A stretch of 64,000 bases of DNA from Undaria pinnatifida (taxonomy: Eukaryota; Sar; Phaeophyceae; Laminariales; Alariaceae), in contig JABAKD010000030.1 in NCBI GenBank assembly GCA_012845835.1, positions 11,928,080 to 11,992,079 on the forward strand, read 5' to 3'. The notes under the pieces are model-generated. The model did no database searches and was not told where the DNA came from. It saw only the letters and a program-made list of their open reading frames with translations. This document shows, one piece after another, positions 10,301-22,800 of the stretch; within the stretch, counting starts at the first letter, position 1, and each line of letters begins with the position of its first letter. A program made the position numbers and the translations under genes.

Positions 10301-10645
10301 ATATCGATTCTTTTAAGAGGATATTTTTTTTTCCCCGATGACGCCTGGATTCAACTAACGAAAACCAGGCTTATAAGCGGACAGTCTATCTACTAGACCA
10401 CAAAGTCACATTGCTATCTAATTTTTTTCTTGACAAATAAATATCGATTTTTCATGAGGATCATTTTTTTTTTCGATGACACCTGGATTCGAACCAGCGA
10501 AGGCCACCAGGATTATACGCGGACAGTCTATCTACTAGAAGGCCACAAAGTCACGTTGATATCTATTTATTTTTTTATGAGGATCATTTTCTTTCCCCGA
10601 TGACACCGGGATTCGAACCTACGAGAAGACCTTGAGGCTTATAGT
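10300..10645 (-). repeat. Tandem array of three tRNA-like (SINE-type) units
   Basis: Three units of about 125-136 bases, with GATGAC cores at about 10338, 10474 and 10599; the last is truncated. Read on the minus strand, each has an A-box-like GTGGTCTAGTAGATAGAC, a B-box-like GGTTCGAATCC (degraded in the first unit) and an A-run after GTCATCGGGG. The anticodon-stem equivalent does not pair well, so these are not functional tRNA genes. The tRNA-derived SINE origin is inference from boxes A and B plus the A-tail. Confidence 0.65.
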
Positions 10646-11170
10646 AGTACATACCGGTACTACTACATCAGGTTTGTACATACTATCAGGTACTACGCTC
10701 AGCGCTGTTGGATCACAATACACGCCCAGCTCAGATCAGTCCGGCTTTACACAGCCCAGCAGCGCAGCGTAGCGCCGTGCGGAGCCGTGCGGTGCGGTGC
10801 CGTGTGCCCTTCGCTGCGGTGCTGTGTCGTGCTGCGCTGTGTCCTTTCTTTCGAACATAGATTAGAGCAGTACCGGGTATAATACGTGTTGTTGTGTACT
10901 ATAATAGTCTATACTTTTATTTTTTTTATTTTTCTACATGTATTCGATCTTGCACGGCCCCCTGTTTTTTCCCCCACGCAAAGTACCCCCGTACCGCCGA
11001 TCAGAACGTAACACCGGTACCAAAAGCACACAACATAGCTAAGGACAACAACAAGGCAATTTGCTTTGCACAAGCAGCTCTTGGCATTATCAAATCGCTG
11101 TCCGCACCAAATCGTGGGCCCCTTCTTTCTGCCCCCTTCACATGTTTTTAGTTGCATTCTTCCTTGCCTT

Positions 11171-11213
11171 GCGCGAGCGTAGCGGGCGGCGTCTAGCCGC
11201 CCGCGAGCGAAGC
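11171..11213. repeat. GC-rich hairpin element
   Basis: GGGCGGC-GTCTA-GCCGCCC forms a perfect 7-bp stem, flanked by GCGAGCG words on both sides. It resembles the GC-rich palindromes at 13352 and 33883. Confidence 0.6.
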
Positions 11214-11250
11214 CCTTGTAGTATACTAGTATATTACAAGTACCAACAAC

Positions 11251-11320
11251 GCAGCTTGCAAAGATGAGTATCGACCCGAAATTCGTCGAACTCACGGCTG
11301 ACGTCCTTATTATTATTATT
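11251..11320 (+). repeat. Short dispersed element, full copy
   Basis: GCAGCTTGCAAAGATGAGTA, CGACCCGAAATTCGTCGAAC, then TCACGGCTGACGTC and an ATT-rich tail. This copy shows the internal inverted repeat GACCCGAAATTCGTC clearly. Confidence 0.8.
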
Positions 11321-12249
11321 TTTTTTCAAATGGTACCAACCCTAACGAGGTGGCGCGGACACAAGACACTATTTAAATAGCAAGACACACAAGACGCAAG
11401 ATCTCAGCAAGATACTATATTCGTACTGGATTGCGAAAGGCACGGCCAAACCTTCCACTTCGTCGAAGCGTGCCGCCTCGAGCACAAAACACACTTCGCG
11501 TTCGTCCGGGGCTCACCTTCATGAAATATGTGTTTGGATCGCTACGGCTGTGCCTCGAGCCAGTACCAGCCGTACTGCGTACCAGGCGGTCGTTATGATA
11601 CTGCTGCTACGGTATGGCAGAATCAGAAGCTCCGCACGACGACCCTAACGGTGGAGCTGGTGAGATCAGTGAGATGTGTATCCGAAGATCCGAGGGCACC
11701 CTGTTTGCTCGTCCATGGAGCAATGGTCACTCGGGCTAAGCACCCTTCAGGCCGGGGCCAACCACGCCCTCAGCAACTCTATCGGGGTGGGATCAATCTT
11801 ACCGCATGGAGCACCGCTTGGTGTGAGTCGCGAAGCTTTTATATTGCTGCCTTTTTGAGGGTTGCAAACAACAAAAATTGGCAATAGCCAAAAGTAGGTA
11901 TACAAACTCACTTTAATCCATTTAAAGACACACTATTAATAAATCGTTTACTAAATATTTTACACTCTGGAAAAGACTTAGACTTCCGAGGGCCATCTCT
12001 GATTGGCCTACAAAGAGCTCCGTTGTTATACCCAAAGTTGGATTAAACATACATAACTTATACCTTTTTTTGGCTTTGTATAAATACTTTGGTGCCCGCC
12101 CATACAATAGCGCCTCCACATGATCCTGGAAACCCCAAATGCAAAATGAGCTGTTCCTGTTGTCTGTTGTCCTCCTTTTGTTCCGACCTCGTGACCTACC
12201 TCAACGTGTGCACTGTACACCATAGGGTGGCTACGGGTGGTGGTCAGCC

Positions 12250-14947
12250 ATGGTCAAACCTCGTGAGCTCACCGTATCGGTTCTTGCTCTCGCGGTGCAC
12301 GTGACGGCGTTCCGATTCCCATCAACACACACGAAAACCGACGTCGACGTCATTCAAAATCATAGTTACAGCAGTTGTAATCGCAGGACAGATGACGTCG
12401 AGCGACGGCGATCTGGCGGGCGTGATGCCCGTGCGTCGACAGCCGTGATGATGGTGTCTGAGAGAGAGGAGGAGCTCAAGTCTAAGATCGCGAAGCTAAG
12501 GGGGGCGGCGGCGAAGGGGGACAGCTATGAGCGGGTTGTGGGCAAGGGCGAAGATCTTACGAAGAAGATGGAGAAAAGCAAGGGGGAGTTTGAAGGAAGC
12601 ATCGAGAAAGCACAGCAGGTATGATTCGCACACTACCTCACGTACGTTCAGTACAGCAACTGCAGCACGTGCAGCATTCACGTTTCGCCCGTACACGTAC
12701 GGCAGCAGTCCCTGGCACGGTTTGAAGAGTCAGGGGGCTGCCGCTGTGGTTGTAGACTTGTAGACAAAACTGGTTGGGTTTCGCTCGCAGCTGGCGTTCT
12801 GCAGTGGTGCTGCTTTCGTGGTGGTATATGATACATTGGGTCCGCCAGCTGTAGAATCCGTGGTTTTTCGCAGCAAATTTGGCACACACACCGCGCTGTC
12901 TGCTGCACCAAAACGGCAGCTGGTGTTGACGTTGGTCTGTAATTTCGAAATCCAGCTGCACATACTTGAAAATATCTCAAATAAGCCCGTCATGGATAGA
13001 ATTACTTTATAAAATACCCTGCTTCGCTGGCCCTGCTTCGCTCTCAGCGCTCCAACCCGGGACACGCCTGCCTATACCCTCCTCTCGGAGCAAAGTATAT
13101 GCTTTCGACTTTGTTCATTGAATGTCGAAGACTTCGTAATAGGGATCTCTGGGGCTCCCCCCTCTTCACTCGCCACGTGATAAGTGTCTATTAATAGGGA
13201 TACAAAAACCTTGGAGCCTTGTTTTCCCGATGACACCAAGATTCGAACCCGCGAACAGCAGGCTCAAAAGCGGACAGTCTATCCACTCGTAGAGCCAACT
13301 CAGTGGCGTGACCGAGTAGCTCAATGGGTAGCAGGGCGTAAAATAGGCGTCCGGCTCGTGCTGCGCGCAGCACGAGCCGTAGGCGAGGTGCGGCCCCCCG
13401 CAGGGGCCCCGGAGCCCCGGAGGGCCGCCGCAGAGGGCCGCCGGAGGCCGTTTTTTGTGCCATATACGAGTAGTAAAATGAGACTAATAATAGGGGCTGT
13501 TACAGACACAGGCCAGTATGCGTCAATATACTCAAAATGTGCTCGAAGACGAAATCAACACTAAAAAAGTCTCAAAAATAAAAATGCCTGTGGCGAAACA
13601 GATCCAAAAAATAAAAACGCCTGCGCGGCGAAAAAGGACCCGCACAATTTTTTCGAGTCGAAAAAAGGTGCGGCACAGGGAAAACGTGGTGCGGCACCAT
13701 GCCTTCGGCACGTGGTGAAAAAAACGGGATTTACGACAAAAAGGTGCGCCAGCGCAACATTTCATCACCTATTTTACGCCCAGATGGGTGGTGCTATCAA
13801 GAAAAAATCCTGTACCATGCAGCACAGCAGCATCTGACTGGGTGGTCCTTCTGGAGATTCCGTCCTTTTTTCGTGTGAGCCAACGCGTCATTTTCTTGTT
13901 GTACGCACTGCTGTGCTGCTGTAGCACATAGTGGGTGGGCGGTTGGATGGGTGGATGGGTCGGTACGTGGGTGAGCGCTTTCGTGCCTGTGGGTCTGGGG
14001 GTGGTAACCCTGTCATTTTTTTGGTACTACAGCAACTTATTTTTGCCGCCATACCGTATCTGGCTTACTGTAGTTCAGCGTACCACTATTAACAGTACCC
14101 GGTATTGCCATAAATGCGTACCTGGTATGAACAAGGTTTCCCTTCGGAGGACGGGTGACGCAAGAGGCTGATGCTTTCGCATGTTGCACCCCCGTGCATT
14201 CGCCCGCATCCTTACGGTAGAGCATGCAGCTATACTGCAATGTAATTGATCAGGGTGTATCGGCAATTAAGGCACTTACCTGGTACTACTGCTGTAAAGA
14301 CAATCCAGATAAATTATGCTGATGAATCTGTTGTAGCCTACCATGTATCTGGTACTACTAATGTTCTGGGCATACAAGTGCAAGTTTACCGAATCTACAG
14401 AGTATGTTGTAGTAGTAGCTGCGACTTTCATGTACCCGGCGTGTAAGCATTCGGATGCAAACTGATTGCTGTACTCAGCACATTTGATGCGCTTACAACA
14501 GTCCAGGTACTACTACATGCTGTGTAACGTTGTGTGTAACCAGCAAGAAAGCAATCTACCCCCAAGCACATCAGGTACATGACGAAGTTTTCTGTAAAAA
14601 ACGAGTAACAAATAACTCACAGTAGTCTGCAGCAGCAAGCAGCGTTATCATGATACTCGGAGCTGCAGCTAGCTGTCTGTGTTGGGTGATCCCAAATAAA
14701 CGATGCGAGTTCTCGCAACACGTTGCTGCAGCAACGGCGACCGCCGCAGCCAGCACTTGAGCGCCTTCCCCTAAGGTGCCCAGTCAGAGCATTAGTGTCA
14801 TCATCACAGCCAGCTCTCTCCCTCACATGCTCCCCACGCATAGACACTCCTGCATGGAACGAGTATATAGCAAGGAAGATAGGCTAGGCGAAGTCGTGAC
14901 CACAGACAGCCGATTTTTTATCTTTAGAAATTTGACGCAGTAGACAC

Positions 14948-14985
<38 letters not shown>

Positions 14986-17900
14986 ACAGAAACAGCGGTG
15001 GTGGTGGCGGCGGCGCTGGGGGGCTGACGGTGGCATTGGGACGCTTCGGCGACAGCGCTGTGGTATAGCGGTGAAAATTCAGCTCCAACTTCGACACGAA
15101 ATCTGCTGACGTTGTGAGCAGCAGTTGCTGGGAAAAAAACGAACGGCAGCAGCTGATGAAACATTTTTCAGACTATAGCCCAAAAAGAAACGAAGGCCCC
15201 ACAGCAGGCCCAGCAGCAGGCAACAAAACTATGAAAGGCCCGCCAGCAGGCGCAGGGAAGCCTGACCGGCTAGCCGCATCGAATTGGTACTTAGTTCTAT
15301 TATGCAACAGCTGGAGGACTGCTGTACTTCAGATATCATAGGCAGAAGAATCTGCCTCATGTGTACTGCTTTGTCGTTTCGGATTGCCGACGATGCTACA
15401 TATCCATAACCGGCGTGCATGCCAGAGAGCCTTGAGCGACCCGTGCTCAAGCGGTATAATATGGCCGCACGGCAGACTGGTATGACATCATACCATACCA
15501 GGTATGTGCTTGTGACTGCTGTACACGTGTCAACTACAACAGCAGCGGCGTCGGATGTGGAGTGTGGAAGATTGCGGCGCGGCCTATTCTCCGATGCTGG
15601 ATAGCTGCGTACGAGTAGTACGTACGTGTATAATATTTAGCAACGAGCGGCCGGTGTATCACACAGCTTGCAAAAAGACTTTCGACCCTAAATTCGTCCC
15701 AGCTGGCGTATTTAGACTAATTTTGTCAAATACTTGATGACAGTGTTTGGTGTACCGTACTATTGATGTGATGGAGTCGTGTGTCCGGATGTTGCGTGTG
15801 CCCATAATGAATTAGCAGGTGCCTGGTACATACTTGCTGTCCCCAACGCCTAGGGCAATGCACATGTCGCCCCACTATCGTTGTTGCTACTATCGTTGTT
15901 GCTGTTGGTGGTGGTGGTGCTGGTGGTGGTGGTGCTGCTGCTTCTGTTCTTTTGCTATTCTCACATGAACAACTCGTCGCCATACCGCAAACCAAATACA
16001 ATTATGTGCCGCGGACTCACGTTTTTTTTTCCATCCTTTCTCCCGCCCGATTCTCGACCGCGCCCAGGAAAAAGTCCGCGGGGGTGTCGTCGTCAGAGGC
16101 AAGAAAGAAGACGCCGTCAGCGAGTTGGAGGCCGGTCGACGGACGATCGTTAAAGACCCCGATGACCCGGTGCAGCAAGCGGATATCTTCGACAACCTCA
16201 TGATCTCGAGGGAGGAGGACCTCGAGGAGGAGCTGAGGGCGGCGTACATGCCGGTGAGGATTGACGACAACGACAGCGAACGCAGCGGCAACCTCCGCGG
16301 AGACCGTGGCTGAATCAACAACGTATACGCGATCGCCACCTTCTTCTGTGTTGCTGGAAATAAGATGAATGGCAGTGCGCGATGGCATATTCGCGGCACG
16401 CAAAAAAACAGATCGTACTGTGAACAGGGTTCCCAAGGCGCCGCCGCGTGCATACACCGAGACTACAACCTGTAATTTTTACCGTGGATAAAAATGTAAA
16501 AGCACCTGCCCATCCCAACCTATGAAAACAACGTACCCGCTCAGTTTGAACTCCAACCCGCCGCGTCTGTTATGATCGTCTTCGATGCCGCTGTAGTTGA
16601 CCCTTTTCCGCTGGCCCGCATGTATTCCCAATGGTGTTTGAGCGCAGGACGGCGGCGTTGGCAAAGGGGGGCCGGGGAAAAAGGGCAAGTTCGATGGTGG
16701 TTACGCGACGACCATGCAGGGGGCGGAGGCGTTTTTTAATAAGCCGTCGCCGTTTCAGAAGGCGGCTGAAAAGGAGCGGGAAGAGGCCGAGGCTGCCGCG
16801 GAGGCGGATGATCGCGTCGCTAACGCCGTCGACAGCGCAGAAACCGCCGTAGAGACTACGGGGGAGGTTATTTCGGTGCGTTTTCGGTGTTATCTACGCG
16901 CGCATGGTATGATAGGTCTGCTGATACTGTCCATAATGAAATATGCAACCAGCTGTGCGTGAAGATGCAAGGGCGTTGCGTTACCATCACTGTCTAGTAT
17001 ACGAATAGTCACGGTTTGGGGTCGAGGATCTGGCTTGTTTGCTTCATGGCGGTAGCTTCTGCAGCTCCTTTTTTGTCACGGGACCAAATGTGTGCAGTGT
17101 TTGTGCCTGAACCCTCCCGCTCCATATTCGCTTGTCGTGCTGCACCCGGTCCTTTAGGACCCCTTGACCGATGAATCCCAACGGATAACGGGAAGCGTCG
17201 GCGGGCGTTGGGAAAAGCCAGCGGAGGGAGTTGAACTTGACAAGCACAAGCCTGGGGTGGGGTCATGGGGGGTGTTCGAGCGCCCCAAGGATATGAGCAA
17301 GGCGTACGGGGGAGGGCGAGACCCGACATTGAAGAGGATGGATCCTGAGGAGACCCGACGTCGCGACGAAGAAACGAAGGCCATTTTGAGGAGGTGCGGT
17401 GGAATGTAATAGCGCGGGGGGGAGTACTAGTAGCGGCTGAAAAAAATGGGTATGGTACTGGACCATTTTTTGTGGCCATTGTAACGGATGAGTTTGGTGG
17501 TTGTTGCGTTGTTGTTATGTTTGCCGCGTGTTCCTTTTTGGGGTATAGGTGACGTCTTTTCAGGTGCAATAGCAGCACAGCGAGCCCTCACAGGTACAAG
17601 GTACGACAACAGACGTCAGCATCAGGGGAAAGCTGTAATTGGCTACCTCGGAGAAGCTAAACCTGTTGTTGAACAGAGAGACAGTTCTGGCGTTCGCGCG
17701 GTAGCTGCGTTTTTTTCTTGCATGGCGAATGAAACGTACTTTAATACTGTTAGTTCATGGGGGGTATTTGCTATTACGCGGAGACTGCACGGTGATGCGC
17801 CGGGGAAGACAGGGGTGCGTTTGGCCTTGCGTATCAACGGCATGCGAGCGTATCCTTTGGCGGCTTTGTGTAACGCGCGATTGTTCGAACAGCCGTTGTG

Positions 17901-19832
17901 TCGCACGCCCGAATCGAGCAACACTGATCACGTCCACAAATTACGTCGGTGTTCGTGACGAAAACGACAGCGCCTGATACCGCATCGACTGCAATTTGTT
18001 GGATTCGGTATTGTGTGGGATTGGTGTTCGAGAATCGGCGTCCGACTCGTAACAAGAACACCCTGACGGCGTTACCTTCTCCGCTTCTCCCTGCGAGAGC
18101 GCTGACTCCAAACCAACGGCGAATGGGTCGACTGAGTGATACGAGTTATGTGCATAGATGCTGAGAGCCCGCGGTTTGTCCCCTTGATTGACCGTCTCCT
18201 ACACCTAAATGAAGGCCCAAAAACTGGACTCGCCCGAAAAGACCGGTCTCCATGCTATTAAAATTGCATTTTTGATTCAGCGAGGGCGACAAACATCGGA
18301 AACGCAACTGACTTCAATCCAGGCACTGTGACTGTATTTTACAAATTTATTTCTATCAACGTCAGCCGTGAGTTCGACAAAATTTGGGTCGATACTCATC
18401 TTTGCAAGCTGCGTAACACCGGTCGTCCGTTTTTAGTAAGGTTCATGAGTAAAGACCTAATCAATAATAGTAGCAGTATTAGTATCATAATGGACATCAA
18501 GCCTGCAATGAACCATGATGAAAACATTAGCATGTTCGGTGACATGGAAATTATTGTCTACTTCGAAGTATTGGAGTAAGGAATAGTTAATGTCATACCT
18601 GGTACTAATGTTATGTATTAAATCGCTTTCCTCACAATAAAATCGAATAAAAAACAAGGTATCCTTTATTGCAATCATTGGTCTAGGTATTACAATCGTG
18701 CGGTATCTACACCATGTAACATGTGTAATTATAGTCTAATGCCCTGCTCACATACTTCGTATGATACTATTACTAACGTTAACAGCGACAGTGGAATCAT
18801 GGAGTACAATAACAGTGCATTGGAATACTGATCGTGCATGACCAAGTGTTAGATTGGTAACTCAATAGTCTGCACATCTGGCAACAAAATGTCCTCGCTG
18901 TAGTTGCAGGTTGGCAGGGCGACGTGTCGCGGGTTATTCATCGCTATCGGCAACTTCCCCATACTGGCTCACCGCCTCAGTCTTTTGCTCGGTCGCACTT
19001 TGCGCCCCTCGGTTATATTTCCTTCTCCTTGTTCTTCTTTAGCGCTCCGTGTTCTTTTTTCGCGGCTCGTGTTCATTTTTCACGCTCCTTTTTCTTTTTT
19101 TTTTTGCCCCGTGTTTTTTTTTCGCGCCGGGGCTGCCGCACCAGCTACCGCGGGTCTGTCGGAGAGGACTTGCAGAGGGAAAAGAAAAACGAGGTTGAGA
19201 TTCAGGCTGCACTGGATCAGTCGAAGCGAGCCATGAGGTTCGGCGATACATTTGGCGCAGTATCTGCCCTGGAAGCCGTGAAGCAGGTGATCGCGATCCG
19301 ACGACAATGCACTTCAGCGCAGTCGCAAGGCTAGCTTTCAACAACCCAACATTGTTGGGTGCTCTAGCGGAGCACGCTCCGACATGAAATGCTACATGAC
19401 CCGCACCCCTGTTTTTCCTTTATTCCTTGATGGTCCTGAATATGTGTACGTGGGTTCGGGTCTTGGCTAACAGTAGCTCGCGGCTTAACTCTCTCTGATG
19501 CACCTTGCTCCCTTTAATAATGTAATATCACAATTGATCGCGCGCCCGGTGCTCAATGGAATGCACACAGCGGTGGTCGAGGTGCCGCAGTAGTCGGTAT
19601 GGCCTTCGCAGAGGCATGCACTCGTGACGTCGAGCCATTCCCCCACACGCTTCGCGCTCCTCAGGAGTGCTCCACGCACGGACCGCTGGGGGCTGTGGTT
19701 TTCCTCGAACTTGCTATGGCGTTGGAAGCTACGGGGAGGTCGTATCAAGCCCAGGATATCTACAAGGTCCTCCGACGGTCTAAGAACCGCGAGGTGCGGG
19801 CGCAGGCGAAGAGGTGAGCATGCGACAAGCCG

Positions 19833-19869
<37 letters not shown>

Positions 19870-22800
19870 CGTTGTTCGTACTAAGTATACTACCAGGTAT
19901 ACGATAAGGAGGCGGGGCTGATAGCGGGGCGGGTTTGTTGAGTCACCAGTGCAACATGCGTGTGGTAGATATAACTATGTGTCATGTAAGGGAACCGGTG
20001 TAAAATGCGTGGTAGATACAGAAATATGTTCAAGGGCGAAGTGTCGAGTCTTCTCTGGGAGGTATCTCCTGTTCCCTGTTATCTAATGCTCGGCGGGTGG
20101 ACCTTGAACCACTTTAGCATCACGGTGACATCTCACGATCACTCGGCATGTCAATAATGGCGATTCGCTTTTTGTGGGCATGGCAATCCTCCCGCAGTTC
20201 ATGAGCTTCTTGGGATGGGTATGGGAGTGATGTTAGACAAAACCGGTAGGACCTCAAGTAATTATGTATCGATGACCACTAGCAATGGGCTATCCGCGCC
20301 AACTGTATTATTAGTGTACCCATCAGTCACACACACCTAAATCGAATATGTCCCGTCATGCGTTTTGCCCTCCGTCCATCTTTTATTTTTCAGGCTGAAC
20401 GAGGGACTTGAGGCGATGGACATGCTTAAGTTCGGACGTCCTGGGGAGGTGGACGAGGAGTCGGAGATTAGTAAAATGTGGTCCAAAAGCTTCAACCCGG
20501 TAAGGCCTTTTTGCCACCCAATCGTGTCTATTTTTTTATCCGATCGTGTTTGTCTTGTTTTTGCGCGCTCTCTAAGGGTAGGTGGGGCTGCCGTCCGGGA
20601 GACAGGGATGCTAAGATTGTGCTTGGCTTTTTCGTTACGGTTTACTGGCTGGCTGATTGCGCATGACCCCATCACCATTGGTGTGTGTCGGGTTGGAGGG
20701 ACTGGTTCAGAAATGTCAAAAATGCGAGTTGTGCAAGTGTCACCTACGGGAGAGGTGCTTCGCCTCGGCGTTTTAACCCTTTTTTTTCGTGATTACAGGA
20801 TGGCAACCGATATAAATTACATGTTTGGTCTTGCCGACAAAGGTTGTTCTTACCAACCGCCTACGTAAGCGCGCGAGTAGCAGTAGGAGTAAGAGCGTGC
20901 TACGCACATATGACACGCGCCGTTGAATGGCCGTTGACTTGTAGCTCGGGTACCAAATTGACACCACCCGCCAACCAAGGAGTGGCCGATGCTCTGCTGT
21001 ACTCGTCTTTCTTTGTTGGTCGATTAGGGTATTGTTCGCTCTCGAGCCCCCAAAGGGTATGCTAACCGAACTTCCCAAAACGTTGTTCTAGGCGTTTCCT
21101 CAGCGGCGTCTGTCTTTCCCTTGACAAAGTTAGTGATGCCATCCGTCGATGGAACGCCAAGAGAAATGTTGAGTTTTTTCGCCGTATGATCTGTTTTCTT
21201 TATTTTGGCTGTGTTGCCCAGGTGTCGGGAGACACGGAAAAAAAATACAGCTCTGTCTTCTTCGAGAAGGACGCCGATGGGAGGCCAAAGGGCGACAACG
21301 TCTTCGCAGTCGATGACGCCAAGCAAGTGAGAAAAGAAGGCCTGACCAAGCGTGCGTACCTATTACAATTGTGTACCTGTATTGTTTGTCAGTCCAGAAG
21401 CGAGGTACGGGGCCTCAAGCATTCCTTCAGAGTAGCAGCCCTGGCTCCCGTCTGTCTGGGCAAGGACGGGTATCAAAAAAGCGCAAGACACTGATTGTAC
21501 TTTTAAGGGCAACACATAGCAGCCTAGCTATATGAAGTGCGTGGGTTCGGATGCGGCTGTAATATACCAATACTGCACGAGTTTAATTTGTGCCGGCGTT
21601 CCGGTGGAGCCCTGTTGATAGAACGCTCGTGTTGTTACGTGGCATGTTGCAAAATACAAGGACGGAAAGGTTTGAGACGTTTTTACTAGAAGGCGGCAAG
21701 CTGCTCGTGCCATGGTGTTCTATCATATTTTTGACGTGTTGAGACAGCTGCCGTTGTTGCTCTACCTAACCATGCTTTCGTTTTCACGCCCGCGACAACG
21801 CCAGGTGTTGATGTTCGCGTCCAAGTACCCGGGAGGCATTTCGTCGAAACGCATCATCAACGCCTTCGAATTCTTGAGGAAACGTTCGGAGGAGGCTGCT
21901 CTAGCCGCACAGCGAGAAGCTTCATCGCTGCGAAGACAAGCCCAAGCAGCCTCGGAACAGGAAAAGACCGAGGAGGACCCTGCTTCAGCTCAAGGGGAGA
22001 GGAGAGAAAATTCTGCAAAAAATCCTATAGAAAATCCTATAGAATTGGAGCGGCGACCACCGCCTTGGGTGAAGAACGCCGAGAGCCTGCTTCCGACGGG
22101 TGGAGCTGGGCTCGTGTCACTGATGGGGGACATGTCGAGCTTGGAGCAGAGGATACAGGGAGGGTGGAACCTTGTCATCAAGGCCGGCGGAAGGTACGTG
22201 TTTGCTTTTCGTTGTTGTTGTTGTTGTTGTTGATGATTTGTCCTTTGGCGCATGGGTGAAAATGAAGCTCACACACATCACGCTGCATATGTCTCGCGTG
22301 TCAGTTTCACTCGGTTGCCGAAAGAGCGGTGCTAAAGCGGCAACGGTAATGCAAGGTTGGCGACCTCGGGGTGTTTTTTGTTTATGTAGGGCGAGAGAGG
22401 GTGCATCGTCGACAGTGTCGTGAAGCCGAAACCAGGCAAAATATAACTAGGCTTACCGTGAAGGTGCGGACGATATAAACCGGCATATTTTGGTGCCCTG
22501 CGGCTAGAGGAGTAAGGTGGTGCACACGTAAATCATGCTGCTGTTACCGAAGTCCGACGTGCATGGAAGCGGATAAATCTTCGGCGATTGAGGCCAACCG
22601 ATAGCCTTTGGGCGGTGTCAACGTGTGCTCAACCATGAAGCATGAGCCGGTGTTGGCTGCTAAAGCTCCGGAGCACAGCGACCGGGCTGGCGTTGTTCCC
22701 TCCCTAACGTCGGGACCCACGGTATAATAATAGTTTTTTCTGTTGTGCTTGCTTTCCTGCTCAGAGATGACGCGCTGCTCCCAGCGTTCGAATACCTCGT

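Larger units (their letters stand above)
7638..12249. other. Intergenic region made of dispersed repeats
   Basis: No frame in these 4.6 kb looks like a conserved exon. It holds dispersed-element copies (8450-8976, 10246-10300, 11251-11320), a tRNA-like tandem array (10300-10640), a GC-rich hairpin (11171-11213) and two G/C/T-rich stretches built on GTGCTTTGC/GTGCGG words (9590-9750, 10740-10850). The two G/C/T-rich stretches lie next to copies of GTTGGATCACAA (about 9821 and 10706). It should also contain the promoter of the gene starting at 12250; no clear TATA element was identified. Confidence 0.5.

Noticed and set aside
13226-13303. Candidate functional tRNA gene
   Set aside because: B box is good but anticodon and acceptor stems do not pair, and related units occur in a tandem array with A-tails, so it was called a SINE-like repeat.
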